A DNA stretch of 64,000 nucleotides from Bacteroidaceae bacterium. GTDB taxonomy: Bacteria > Bacteroidota > Bacteroidia > Bacteroidales > Bacteroidaceae. The notes under the pieces are model-generated. The model saw only the letters and a list, made by a program, of their open reading frames with translations, made no database searches and was not told the origin of the DNA. The position numbers and the translations under genes are program-made. The stretch spans positions 124,001-188,000 of the forward strand of contig JAFTYP010000013.1 of assembly GCA_017461345.1 (NCBI GenBank), given 5' to 3'. Positions within the stretch are counted from its first letter, which is position 1. Each line of letters opens with the position of its first letter. Positions 16,197 to 24,659 of this stretch are shown in pieces.

Positions 16197-17504
16197 TTAT
16201 TCCACTCTCTTTATCTTTGCACCGAGAGAACAAAGTCGTGCCTCGATGTTTTCATAGCCGCGGTCAATCTGCCCCACATTGTCAATCCGGCTGGTACCCT
16301 GCGCACTCATGGCAGCAATGAGCAAGGCAATGCCCGCACGGATGTCAGGACTCGTCATGCGTCCTGCATGGAGCCGGCGCTGATTGTCATGGCCTACCAC
16401 AACCGCCCTGTGAGGGTCGCAGAGAATAATCTGTGCACCCATGTCAATCAGTTTGTCCACAAAAAAGAGTCGGCTCTCGAACATCTTCTGATGGATAAGC
16501 ACAGAACCCTTGGCTTGCGTGCTCACTACGAGCAAAACACTCAACAGGTCGGGCGTAAAGCCAGGCCAGGGAGCATCGCTGAACGTCATGAACGAACCAT
16601 CAATGAAACTCTCTATCTCATAATGCTCCTGCTTCGGAACGAAAAGATCATCGCCATCCTGCTCAATTCGGATGCCCAACCGGCGGAACGTGTCCGGAAT
16701 GATTCCCAACTGTTCCACTGCAGCATTGCAGATGCGCACACCGTCGCCCACCATTGCCGCCATGCCGATAAAAGAGCCTACCTCAATCATGTCGGGCAAA
16801 ATGGTGTGCTCCGTGCCATGAAGACTATCAACACCTTCAATGGTTAGCAAGTTGCTGCCGATGCCCGAGATGCGTGCCCCCATAGAACACAACATACGGC
16901 ACAACTGCTGAATGTATGGTTCGCAAGCAGCATTGTAGATGGTTGTCGTGCCTTCTGCCAGTACTGCCGTCATGATAATATTGGCTGTGCCGGTAACCGA
17001 GGCCTCGTCCAAAAGCATATAAGCACCTTTCAGTTGCTCGGTTTCTACATTGTAAAGGAACTTGTTCTCGTCATATGTGAACCTGCCACCAAGTTTCTGT
17101 ATGCCGTGGAAGTGTGTGTCGAGCCGTCGTCTGCCTATTTGATCACCACCGGGTTTAGCAACAATAGCCTTGCCTCGTCTTGCCAAAAGCGGACCAAGCA
17201 TCATCACACTGCCACGTAATTGCCTGCAGCGTTGTGTGTAAGCCTCGCTGCCGAGATACAGATCATCAAACTGCTTGGCAACGAATGTATAATCATGTTC
17301 GCTGTGTTCCGTCACCTCTACACCCATGTCACGCAACAACTGTATCTGGTTGTTTACATCAACAATGTTGGGTATATTCTTGATGCGGACCGGTTCGTCG
17401 GTCAGCAAAACAGCACAAAGCACTTGCAATGCTTCATTCTTCGCTCCTTGAGGAACGATTTCGCCCTTCAGCCTGTGCCCGCCTTCTATGATGAATGATG
17501 CCAT
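16197..17504 (-). CDS. murA: UDP-N-acetylglucosamine 1-carboxyvinyltransferase
   Basis: Performs the first committed step of peptidoglycan synthesis (enolpyruvyl transfer from PEP). The product has 435 residues. FIIEGGHRLKGEIVPQGAKN is the N-terminal substrate loop, and RQLRGSVMMLGPLLARRGKA and IDNVGQIDRGYENIEARL are also present. The flexible-loop motif reads KPGGDQIGRRRLD: Asp121 replaces the catalytic Cys that fosfomycin alkylates in E. coli MurA, predicting natural fosfomycin insensitivity of the enzyme. It is tightly packed (4 bp) after the DUF4290 gene. Confidence 0.95.
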   Translation of the reverse strand: MASFIIEGGHRLKGEIVPQGAKNEALQVLCAVLLTDEPVRIKNIPNIVDVNNQIQLLRDMGVEVTEHSEHDYTFVAKQFDDLYLGSEAYTQRCRQLRGSVMMLGPLLARRGKAIVAKPGGDQIGRRRLDTHFHGIQKLGGRFTYDENKFLYNVETEQLKGAYMLLDEASVTGTANIIMTAVLAEGTTTIYNAACEPYIQQLCRMLCSMGARISGIGSNLLTIEGVDSLHGTEHTILPDMIEVGSFIGMAAMVGDGVRICNAAVEQLGIIPDTFRRLGIRIEQDGDDLFVPKQEHYEIESFIDGSFMTFSDAPWPGFTPDLLSVLLVVSTQAKGSVLIHQKMFESRLFFVDKLIDMGAQIILCDPHRAVVVGHDNQRRLHAGRMTSPDIRAGIALLIAAMSAQGTSRIDNVGQIDRGYENIEARLCSLGAKIKRVE

Positions 17505-17507
17505 AAT

Positions 17508-18104
17508 CTACTTTCTTCTTTTGCGTTTCTTGTTGCCATCGGCACGTTGCAGCGGAGACTCTCCAACGGGCTCGAAGGTGAAGTTATCTAAATCCAAATG
17601 CAGTTTGCCATTAGAATATCGTTCAATGTCTTGAGCCACGAGAGCATTGTCCATGGAGTCTCTGTTCCAGATGTAAAGGTTTTGCTTCATCTGGTTGGCA
17701 ATGTTTTCGGTGAAGAACAGGCGTGTTTCCTCGTCTTCGAGTGTCATTACGTATTCCAAGGCTTGCTCCACAAGGTGTCCATAGTGCCGACGTTTGATGT
17801 CCTTTGCAGGGTAAGGGATTGGTGCGGGATGTGCCTGCGCCTCTTCTTGTGGGATGATATCAACGGGATAGTCGATGTCGAGTTTGTAGTGGGCGATGCG
17901 TGCCAAGTGGTTCCAAAGGCGATGTTCGTCGTCGGCTTTGTTGGTTGTGGAGGGAAGGATTCCCGACATGATTTTCACAATTGTGTTGGCACATTGCTGA
18001 CGCTCTGCCCGATCTTCCATTTTTACAGCCATATCCACCATTTTTTGTATGCTGCGGCCGTATTCGGGCATTGCGAGTTGGTCTCGTTGTGTGTTGTATT
18101 GCAT
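17508..18104 (-). CDS. DUF4290 family protein
   Basis: The product has 198 residues and no signal or membrane segment. It starts MQYNTQRDQLAMPEYGRSIQ, which I recognise as the opening of the Bacteroidetes-restricted DUF4290 family, and ends in a basic tail (GNKKRKRRK). It always sits near murA in relatives I remember, and does so here (4 bp), 8 bp from tsaB. The function is unknown; the basic tail could bind nucleic acid. Confidence 0.75.
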   Translation of the reverse strand: MQYNTQRDQLAMPEYGRSIQKMVDMAVKMEDRAERQQCANTIVKIMSGILPSTTNKADDEHRLWNHLARIAHYKLDIDYPVDIIPQEEAQAHPAPIPYPAKDIKRRHYGHLVEQALEYVMTLEDEETRLFFTENIANQMKQNLYIWNRDSMDNALVAQDIERYSNGKLHLDLDNFTFEPVGESPLQRADGNKKRKRRK

Positions 18105-18111
18105 TTGTGAA

Positions 18112-18804
18112 TCAGAGTAAACTTTTAGATTTTATTGCTACGAAATCCTTCAGGTAGAAGGGTTCGAAGTATGCTACGTCTTGTTTTTCGCCGAGGTGCA
18201 GTGAGCGTTCTGCCAAGGGGAACATCCATTTTGCGAGTGGAATGATTCCTTCGATGAAGTGGGCATTCTTGTGTTGTATGACGTTTTTGCACTTCATGGC
18301 TCCGTCGCCGAAGAAGTAGACGGGGTGTTTTTCAAGGTATGGGAGATAGGTGTCGGCGTCCACGATGTCTGCTCCGATGGGTCGTACTTCCTGGAGGGCA
18401 CGGCTATAGACGGCGCTGTATACTTCCATTCGCCGGGCATCTATCATGGGGACGAGCAATGCGTCTTCGGGAAGTTCTTCTTTGCCGAGCAGTACGGGGA
18501 CGCAAAGGAGTTTCAGTGTGGGTACGCTTAGCAGTGGAAGGTCGCGTCCATAGCATACGCCTTTTGCCAGTGAGACGCCGATGCGCAATCCTGTATAACT
18601 GCCGGGCCCTTCGCTTACGGCTACGGCATCGACTGGGATGGCGTGGGAGTTGGCAAATGAGAGGGCTTCGTCCACAAAGACACCGCATACGACGGAGTGG
18701 TTAGGCCCCTCGAGGTCTTCTTTGTGAAAGATGAGGCTTCCGTTCTCGCTTAATGCTACGGAACAGGCTTTTGTGCTTGTCTCTATATGCAGGATACAGG
18801 CCAT
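18112..18804 (-). CDS. tsaB: tRNA threonylcarbamoyladenosine biosynthesis protein TsaB
   Basis: TsaB is the non-catalytic partner of TsaD in t6A37 formation. The product has 230 residues. ILHIETSTKACSVAL and the diagnostic SEGPGSYTGLRIGVSLAKG are present, with ASKHA-fold features. It is the first gene of the long minus-strand housekeeping block and is divergent from yicC. Confidence 0.92.
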   Translation of the reverse strand: MACILHIETSTKACSVALSENGSLIFHKEDLEGPNHSVVCGVFVDEALSFANSHAIPVDAVAVSEGPGSYTGLRIGVSLAKGVCYGRDLPLLSVPTLKLLCVPVLLGKEELPEDALLVPMIDARRMEVYSAVYSRALQEVRPIGADIVDADTYLPYLEKHPVYFFGDGAMKCKNVIQHKNAHFIEGIIPLAKWMFPLAERSLHLGEKQDVAYFEPFYLKDFVAIKSKSLL

Positions 18805-18833
18805 TCGCTACTTATTATTTATAATTTGCGCTG

Positions 18834-18841
18834 CAAATGTA
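18834..18841 (-). promoter_or_regulatory. -7 box (TACATTTG) for the tsaB block
   Basis: The minus-strand TACATTTG, about 30 bp before ATG 18804, would drive tsaB and possibly the genes down to dxr. Confidence 0.5.
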
Positions 18842-18863
18842 CTAATTTCTCGCCAAAAATCTG

Positions 18864-18871
18864 TACTTTTG
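18864..18871 (+). promoter_or_regulatory. -7 box (TACTTTTG) for yicC-gmk
   Basis: TACTTTTG lies 20 bp before ATG 18892, predicting a very short leader. Confidence 0.5.
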
Positions 18872-18891
18872 CACAAAATAGTTCAGTAATT

Positions 18892-19770
18892 ATGATATTA
18901 TCGATGACCGGATACGGCAAAGCCTCGGCCGAATTCCAAGGAAAGAAGATTACAGCAGAGGTGAAATCTCTTAATAGTAAGGCTCTGGACCTTTCAACGC
19001 GTATTGCTTCGGTCTATCGCGAGAAGGAGATGGAGGTGCGTGCTATGCTGACGCAGAGCCTGGAGCGTGGCAAGGTGGAGTTCTGCCTTTGGGTGGAACA
19101 ACTGGATCATGTGAATGCGGGTTTGATAAATGGTGAGTTGGTTTCGGCTTACTATTGTCAGATGGAGGAAATATCGCAGAAGTATGGTATTCCTGTTCCT
19201 GCCGACTATTGGCAAACGCTGATGCGCATGCCGGATGTGCTGTCGCGCAGCGATATGCAGCAGGAACTTTCCGAGGAGGAATGGCTGGTTGCTCGGGATG
19301 TGGTGCAGAATGCCATTGGCCAACTCATGACTTTCCGCCGGCAGGAGGGCGAAGCCTTGCAGAAGAAGTTTGAAGAGAAGTTGGATAACATTGCTGCTTT
19401 GCTTGCCGGCATTGAGCCTTACGAGAAGATGCGTGTGGAGAAAATCCGTCAGCGCATCACCGAGGGGCTGGCTTCCATTCCGGAGGTACAGTACGACCGC
19501 AATCGTCTGGAGCAGGAGATGATTTACTACATTGAGAAGTTGGACATCAACGAGGAGAAGCAGCGTCTGGCGAATCATTTGGACTACTTCCGCAAGACGA
19601 TGGACGAGGGCCACGGACAGGGCAAAAAACTCGGTTTCATCGCGCAGGAGATGGGTCGTGAGATTAACACTACGGGCAGCAAAAGCAACTTGGCAGAGAT
19701 GCAAAACATCGTGGTGAAGATGAAGGATGAACTGGAACAGATAAAGGAACAGGTATTGAATGTAATGTAG
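18892..19770 (+). CDS. yicC: YicC family endoribonuclease-like protein
   Basis: The product is 292 residues from ATG 18892 (MILSMTGYGKASAEF), the standard family opening. An in-frame upstream extension of 35 residues would include the promoter and is rejected. The C terminus has GREINTTGSKSNLAEMQNIV (DUF1732). E. coli YicC is described as an RNase that promotes sRNA decay. It is 1 bp from gmk, the usual Bacteroidetes pairing. Confidence 0.9.
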   Translation: MILSMTGYGKASAEFQGKKITAEVKSLNSKALDLSTRIASVYREKEMEVRAMLTQSLERGKVEFCLWVEQLDHVNAGLINGELVSAYYCQMEEISQKYGIPVPADYWQTLMRMPDVLSRSDMQQELSEEEWLVARDVVQNAIGQLMTFRRQEGEALQKKFEEKLDNIAALLAGIEPYEKMRVEKIRQRITEGLASIPEVQYDRNRLEQEMIYYIEKLDINEEKQRLANHLDYFRKTMDEGHGQGKKLGFIAQEMGREINTTGSKSNLAEMQNIVVKMKDELEQIKEQVLNVM

Positions 19771-19771
19771 C

Positions 19772-20359
19772 ATGAAAGGAAAGGTCTTGATTGTTTCTGC
19801 GCCTTCGGGAAGCGGAAAGAGCACAATAGTGAACTTTTTGATGAAGGAACACCCGGAGTTCCGTCTGGCTTTCAGCGTGAGTGCCACCAGCAGGCCGCCG
19901 CGTGGCCAGGAGCAGGACGGGGTGGACTATTATTTCCTTTCGGCAGAAGAGTTCAGACGCCACATCGAGGCGGACGACTTCCTTGAATACGAGGAGGTTT
20001 ACGAAGGCCGGTTCTACGGGACGCTCAAGAGTCAGGTGGAGGAGAAACTGGCTGCCGGCAAGAATGTGGTGTTCGATGTTGATGTCAAAGGTGGCATAAA
20101 CATTAAGAAATACTATGGCGAGGCTGCTCTGAGTGTCTTCATTCAGCCGCCTTCGGTTGAGGCTCTTCGGGAACGCCTGATAGGCAGAAATACCGATGAA
20201 ATGGGCCAAATTGAACAACGTCTGGCTAAGGCGGAGTACGAAATGTCCTTCGCTTCGCAGTTCGACCGCATCCTCGTGAACGACAATCTCGAGGTGGCCA
20301 AACAGGAGGCCGTGGCATTGCTGAATGACTTCCTTGCAGAACCCGAAAAAATAGGTTAA
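19772..20359 (+). CDS. gmk: Guanylate kinase
   Basis: Phosphorylates GMP to GDP. The product has 195 residues with P-loop SAPSGSGKST at residues 9-18, GMP-binding SATSRPPRGQEQDGVDYYF and lid RLIGRNTDEMGQIEQRL. The last codons (EKIG, then TAA) are formed by the first GGTTAACC unit of a 22-bp array, so the C terminus may have been set by repeat insertion. Confidence 0.95.
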   Translation: MKGKVLIVSAPSGSGKSTIVNFLMKEHPEFRLAFSVSATSRPPRGQEQDGVDYYFLSAEEFRRHIEADDFLEYEEVYEGRFYGTLKSQVEEKLAAGKNVVFDVDVKGGINIKKYYGEAALSVFIQPPSVEALRERLIGRNTDEMGQIEQRLAKAEYEMSFASQFDRILVNDNLEVAKQEAVALLNDFLAEPEKIG

Positions 20360-20427
20360 CCATTATTGCAAGAAAGGTTAAGCATTATGGGCGGAAAGGT
20401 TAAGCATTCCGTCGAAATAGGTTAACC
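20354..20427. repeat. 22-bp periodic array, GGTTAACC type (4 units) at the gmk 3' end
   Basis: GGTTAACC at 20354, GGTTAAGC at 20376 and 20398, and GGTTAACC at 20420 are exactly 22 bp apart. The first unit supplies the gmk TAA stop. The next 80 bp hold no recognisable signal before the small ORF at 20507. Confidence 0.88.
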
Positions 20428-20506
20428 TTTTTCGGCAGCGCGGTTTTGTTGCTTCGGGTACAGGCGGTTAGAAGTATGACAAAGATAACCAAAAACAAAG
20501 TAAAAT

Positions 20507-20596
20507 ATGATAGGATTGATGATTATATGGGTCTTGTTGGTAATCGGACTTGCCTGTGATGTTTTAGTGTTTTTTTTGGGTGGAGATGATGAATAG
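20507..20596 (+). CDS. Possible 29-aa single-span membrane peptide
   Basis: ATG 20507 to TAG 20594-20596 encodes MIGLMIIWVLLVIGLACDV, then a short LVFFLGGDDE tail. The composition (one hydrophobic helix and an acidic end) is that of a small membrane protein. It ends 26 bp before nadD ATG 20622. No clear ribosome site or homologue is known to me, so chance is a real alternative. Confidence 0.35.
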   Translation: MIGLMIIWVLLVIGLACDVLVFFLGGDDE

Positions 20597-20621
20597 ATAG
20601 TGAAGGTTGACGACAGAGCCT

Positions 20622-21221
20622 ATGGAGAGGAAGATTATAACCGGCATATATGGGGGCAGTTTCAACCCGATTCATCGAGGACACGTCTGCCTGGCGAAGG
20701 CTTTGGCAGAGACTGAATTTGTCGATGAAATCTGGCTTTTGGTCTCTCCGCAGAACCCTTTTAAGGTTGACGACTGCCTGCTCGATGATGCTCTGCGGCT
20801 TCGCTTGACGCGTATGGCTGTGGCCCACGAACCGAAGGTGGAGGTCTGCGACCGTGAGTTCACGCTCCCCAAGCCCTCCTATATGTACAACACACTCACT
20901 GCCCTGAGCCAGGAACATCCCGACCGCGAGTTTGTCCTCGTCATAGGGGCCGACAACTGGGAACGCTTCCACCGCTGGTATCGCAGCGACGACATCCTCT
21001 CGGCCCATCGTCTCATTGTCTATCCACGTCCGGGCTATACGTGTGGCAATGTCCCGCCCAACGTCACAGTGGTCGATACGCCTTTGCTCGACATCAGCAG
21101 CACAGAGATTCGTCGCCGCATAGCCTCCGACCCCGATTACAACGGCGAAGACCTTCCGCCCGTTGTCTGGGAGGAAATAAAGGCAAAAAACCTCTACCAA
21201 CGAGAAAATGCTCTGCTGTAG
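20622..21221 (+). CDS. nadD: Nicotinate-nucleotide adenylyltransferase
   Basis: Adenylates nicotinate mononucleotide in NAD synthesis. From ATG 20622 the product has 199 residues; a TTG start 15 nt upstream is also open. IYGGSFNPIHRGHVCLA carries the nucleotidyltransferase HxGH motif and ISSTEIRRRI the C-terminal ISSTxIR motif. It is downstream of yicC-gmk on the same strand, though separated by the repeat array. Confidence 0.93.
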   Translation: MERKIITGIYGGSFNPIHRGHVCLAKALAETEFVDEIWLLVSPQNPFKVDDCLLDDALRLRLTRMAVAHEPKVEVCDREFTLPKPSYMYNTLTALSQEHPDREFVLVIGADNWERFHRWYRSDDILSAHRLIVYPRPGYTCGNVPPNVTVVDTPLLDISSTEIRRRIASDPDYNGEDLPPVVWEEIKAKNLYQRENALL

Positions 21222-21286
21222 TACCCCGTTTTTCGCCTTTTTCTGTCAAATAATCTTAATTTGTTGGTCATCTCTTAAAAAGCATA

Positions 21287-21294
21287 TATCTTTG
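21287..21294 (+). promoter_or_regulatory. -7 box (TATCTTTG) for the PCMD gene
   Basis: TATCTTTG is 27 bp before ATG 21321, with a TTTG at 21260 as a possible -33 element. Confidence 0.6.
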
Positions 21295-21320
21295 CACGAC
21301 AAATATAAACAGTTGTTTTT

Positions 21321-22286
21321 ATGTTGAAAAGAAGAATAGTTTTCTACGCATCCGTTTTCATGATGTTGAACCTCCTTGCCCCCTTCACCCTGTCGGCGGA
21401 AGAGGAACTGCTGAAATATGGCGATTTCGATTCCTGGATTACTCGCACAATCAAGGAAAGCATTTTTGTGGGAGGCAAGACACAAACACTCTATGAGGTA
21501 GGCCCGACAGGCACCTTCGACGGGGCTCGTGCCTACACCAATCAGGGCGGTTCGCCCTGGGCGTGCAGCAACGTCTATGCCAAGGTTGCAGGCGTGGTCA
21601 AAACCAATGTCAGTGTCTTTCCCGACAAGCACGGCAACGGACAATGCGCCAAACTCTATACACACATCGTCAGTTGTAAAGCCATAGGCATCGTCAACAT
21701 CAGCGTTCTTGCCACAGGCAGCCTCTTCCTGGGCACACTCCTCGAGCCAATCACAAGTTCGAACGACCCAATGAGCAAGATGAGCATTGGTGTACCATTC
21801 AACAAAAGGCCCAAAGCACTCAAGTTCGACTACAAATACTATACACCCGAAACGAAACGTATTCGCGAAACAGGCTTCAGTCGCCGCCAGACAATACCCG
21901 GAAAGGACATGGGGCAAGTGACATGCCTCCTGCAGAAGCGTTGGGAAGATGCCGACGGCAATATCCATGCCCTCCGAATCGGAACAGTGAAGCACAACTT
22001 CAGCCAAAACACCGACTGGAAAGAGGGACAGGTATTCCCCATTCACTATGGCGACATCACAAAAGAAAGTTATTACAACCAGGATATGATGCTGATGAAT
22101 GGCGACAATGTTTTCTATGCTCTCAACAGCAAAGGCAAGAACGTTCCCGTACAGGAGGAAGGCTGGGCAAAGGCTGACGAGACGCCAACCCACATCGTCC
22201 TCAAGTTCGACAGCAGCCATGGCGGTGCATATGTCGGTTCAATCGGCAATACACTCTGGATTGACAACGTCAAGTTAGTGTATTAA
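21321..22286 (+). CDS. Secreted PCMD-domain protein (putative carbohydrate metabolism)
   Basis: The product has 321 residues. A signal peptide ends near FTLSAEEE (residue 28). The rest is a beta-rich jelly-roll-like domain starting ELLKYGDFDSWITR, with IGVPFNKRPKALKFDYKYY and the closing GNTLWIDNVKLVY, which matches the Bacteroidetes PCMD (PF13201) pattern. It is probably a periplasmic or surface glycan-binding protein. It stands alone behind its own promoter and 41 bp before nspC. Confidence 0.7.
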   Translation: MLKRRIVFYASVFMMLNLLAPFTLSAEEELLKYGDFDSWITRTIKESIFVGGKTQTLYEVGPTGTFDGARAYTNQGGSPWACSNVYAKVAGVVKTNVSVFPDKHGNGQCAKLYTHIVSCKAIGIVNISVLATGSLFLGTLLEPITSSNDPMSKMSIGVPFNKRPKALKFDYKYYTPETKRIRETGFSRRQTIPGKDMGQVTCLLQKRWEDADGNIHALRIGTVKHNFSQNTDWKEGQVFPIHYGDITKESYYNQDMMLMNGDNVFYALNSKGKNVPVQEEGWAKADETPTHIVLKFDSSHGGAYVGSIGNTLWIDNVKLVY

Positions 22287-22327
22287 CATAAAAGGCAATC
22301 AACATAATCCCCATAGTCTCAAAAAAC

Positions 22328-23476
22328 GTGAGGCCCTATTATCTTCTTCAGGAATCACTGCTTCGTCGCAACCTTCAACTCATCAAACGAGTGGCAGACG
22401 AGGCAGATGTGGAAATTATTCTCGCTTTCAAAGCCTTTGCTTTATGGCGTACATTCCCTATTTTCCGCGAATTCATCGGGCATACAACGGCAAGCAGTCT
22501 CTGCGAAGCACGCCTTTCGCTCGAGGAGTTCGGCTCTCTGGCTCACACCTATAGCCCGGCATATGAGTCGGACGAGTTCGAGGAAATACTGCACTGCAGC
22601 GGACATGTCACGTTCAATTCTCTTTCGCAGTATGAGCGAATGAAGCCGAAAATCGTCCAATTCACCGAGCATAACGTGTCTTATGGACTACGTGTCAATC
22701 CGGAATACAGTGAGATAGAGACAGAATTGTATAACCCCTGTGCCAAAGGCAGCCGTTTTGGCGTGCTTGCCGAACAGTTGCCTGAGCAACTTCCGGCAGG
22801 CATCGAGGGCTTCCATTGCCATTGTCATTGCGAAAGTCCCGCTTCGGCGTTGGAGCATACCCTGGAGCATCTCGAGGCGAAGTTTAGTCGTTGGTTCCCA
22901 CAACTCAAGTGGCTCAACCTTGGCGGCGGACACCTTATGACACGCAGAGACTATGATGTCGAACACCTTATTAATATATTAAAGGGCTTACACCAACGCC
23001 ATCCGCATCTGCGCATCATTCTTGAACCCGGCAGTGCCTTTGCTTGGCAGACCGGTCCGCTGGTCAGTGAGGTTGTGGATATTGTGGAGAATCATGGAAT
23101 ACAGACAGCAATCCTGAATGTGTCCTTCACCTGCCACATGCCCGACTGCTTGGAAATGCCCTATCAGCCTGTGGTGCGAGGAGCCGAAACTCTGCCTTTT
23201 GAGGCCGCTTCGTTGCCCGATGCGAAGGAGAAGAACATATATCGTCTTGGTGGCAACAGTTGCCTGAGTGGCGATTATATGGGCAGTTGGCGTTTTACAG
23301 CACCTTTGCAGGTGGGACAGGAGATAGTCTTTGAGGACATGATACACTACACGACGGTCAAGACTACCATGTTCAATGGCATCATGCACCCGTCCATTGT
23401 TCTGGAGCATGAAGACGGAACGCGCGAAGAACTTCGGCGTTACACCTACGAGGACTACAGAGACCGTATGGATTAG
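22328..23476 (+). CDS. nspC: Carboxynorspermidine decarboxylase
   Basis: A PLP enzyme of the alanine-racemase fold that makes norspermidine or spermidine from the carboxy form. The product has 382 residues with a GTG start. The PLP lysine is in LAFKAFALW (residue 34), EPGSAFAWQTGPLVSEVVDI binds phosphate, and NVSFTCHMPDCLEMPY carries the active-site Cys. Its partner, carboxynorspermidine synthase, lies 32 kb away at 55.2 kb. Confidence 0.92.
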   Translation: MRPYYLLQESLLRRNLQLIKRVADEADVEIILAFKAFALWRTFPIFREFIGHTTASSLCEARLSLEEFGSLAHTYSPAYESDEFEEILHCSGHVTFNSLSQYERMKPKIVQFTEHNVSYGLRVNPEYSEIETELYNPCAKGSRFGVLAEQLPEQLPAGIEGFHCHCHCESPASALEHTLEHLEAKFSRWFPQLKWLNLGGGHLMTRRDYDVEHLINILKGLHQRHPHLRIILEPGSAFAWQTGPLVSEVVDIVENHGIQTAILNVSFTCHMPDCLEMPYQPVVRGAETLPFEAASLPDAKEKNIYRLGGNSCLSGDYMGSWRFTAPLQVGQEIVFEDMIHYTTVKTTMFNGIMHPSIVLEHEDGTREELRRYTYEDYRDRMD

Positions 23477-23536
23477 GCATAGGCATTTTCCCCTCTTGTT
23501 TAGGGAAAATCCTCTCAATCCCTGTCGTTTTTGCCG

Positions 23537-23544
23537 TATCTTTG
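23537..23544 (+). promoter_or_regulatory. -7 box (TATCTTTG)
   Basis: It is 29 bp before ATG 23573 of the Gly/His-rich protein gene. Confidence 0.55.
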
Positions 23545-23572
23545 CATCAGAAACAACAAAAACGACAGAGTT

Positions 23573-24541
23573 ATGAAAAGGTTTATTCTCTCCGCAATGC
23601 TTATGATGGCAGCCTGGATGGGTGCCAAGGCAATGAGTTTCGAACGTGCACAGGCAGAGGCGTTCTATCTGACGGACAAGATGGCGTACGAACTCAATCT
23701 TAATGAGCAGCAGTACAACGATGCTTACGAAATAAATTTCGACTATTTCCTTCGTGTAGATTCTCCATCCGACCTTTACGGAAACTATTACACGTATCGT
23801 CTTCACGACTTGCGTTGCATCTTGCACGATTGGCAATATGCTCTTTTCTCTGCTGCCGATTATTTCCTTCGTCCCGTGATATGGCGTTCGAGCGGCTGGT
23901 TCTTCCCTATCTACAGTTATTATAATCGTGGTTACTTCTACTATGCCCGTCCTCATGTATGTCTTTCCTATCGTGGCGGACATGGCAGACATCATTTCCG
24001 CGACGGCTTTTATGCGCATCGTCGTCCTATTTGGAATGGTGGTCTGAGAGGCCATGACAGGCATCGTCCTGCTGTCGGACATGGTGGCGGTCACCATCCC
24101 GGTGCAGGTGGTCACAATGGCGGCCATCGCATCAATGGCAAAGGTTATCACATCGACTTCAACGGGCAGCGCGGTAACGACCATCGCCCGAATGGTGGCC
24201 GACCAGGTTCCGGCGTGCATTCAGGAACAAACCGTCCGTCTGGAGATGCAGTGAATCGTGGAGGTAATGGCAGAAATCCAGGTGTAGGCAGCAATCGTGG
24301 CAGCATGCACAGAAGTGAAGGAATGAGGCGAGGCAACTCTTTCGATGGCAGCAGTTCGAGAATGAGTGGTGGCGTCATGCGCCAGTCTCCTGCAAGAAGC
24401 AACCAGATGGTTACGCGCCCAAGCCATAGCAATGCCAACCGCAGCGGCAACATTTCCGGTTTCAGAGGTTCTTCTCGCGGAGGCGGTGTCAGTGGCGGAG
24501 TAAACCGTGGCGGAGGCGGTGGTCGTTCGGGACGCAGATAG
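23573..24541 (+). CDS. Secreted Gly/His/Arg/Asn-rich low-complexity protein
   Basis: The product has 322 residues from ATG 23573. A signal peptide (MKRFILSAMLMMAAWMGAKA) precedes a globular part to about residue 130 with MSFERAQAEAFYLTDKMAYE. The C-terminal 190 residues are low complexity: His-rich first (GGHHPGAGGHNGGHR), then Arg/Asn/Ser-Gly (GGVSGGVNRGGGGGRSGRR). The His cluster could bind metal, and the Arg-Gly tail could bind nucleic acid or polysaccharide; both are guesses. A strong terminator follows 10 bp after the stop. Confidence 0.75.
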   Translation: MKRFILSAMLMMAAWMGAKAMSFERAQAEAFYLTDKMAYELNLNEQQYNDAYEINFDYFLRVDSPSDLYGNYYTYRLHDLRCILHDWQYALFSAADYFLRPVIWRSSGWFFPIYSYYNRGYFYYARPHVCLSYRGGHGRHHFRDGFYAHRRPIWNGGLRGHDRHRPAVGHGGGHHPGAGGHNGGHRINGKGYHIDFNGQRGNDHRPNGGRPGSGVHSGTNRPSGDAVNRGGNGRNPGVGSNRGSMHRSEGMRRGNSFDGSSSRMSGGVMRQSPARSNQMVTRPSHSNANRSGNISGFRGSSRGGGVSGGVNRGGGGGRSGRR

Positions 24542-24551
24542 TACAGATAAA

Positions 24552-24589
24552 ACAAGGGCTGTTAAGTCGTCAAACTTAACAGCCCTTGT
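24552..24589 (+). terminator. 16-bp perfect stem terminator between convergent genes
   Basis: The arms 24552-24567 and 24574-24589 (ACAAGGGCTGTTAAGT and its complement) are perfectly paired around a 6-nt loop. There is no long U tract on either side. It lies between the convergent Gly-rich and fumarase genes, so it may serve both. Confidence 0.7.
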
Positions 24590-24599
24590 TGTTGAATTA

Positions 24600-24629
24600 G
24601 GTGTACCTTGTTGGGCAACAAGGCACGCC
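24600..24629. repeat. 22-bp periodic pair, GGTGTACC/GGCACGCC type
   Basis: GGTGTACC at 24600 and GGCACGCC at 24622 are 22 bp apart with the filler TTGTTGGGCAACAA, itself palindromic. It sits 30 bp from the fumarase stop. Confidence 0.55.
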
Positions 24630-24659
24630 TAATTTGTAGATTCGACAGTAGATGTTTTA

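Noticed and set aside
20607..20621. TTG start of nadD at 20607
   Set aside because: ATG 20622 directly precedes the conserved IYGGSFNP motif; the TTG adds only MTTEP-like residues.
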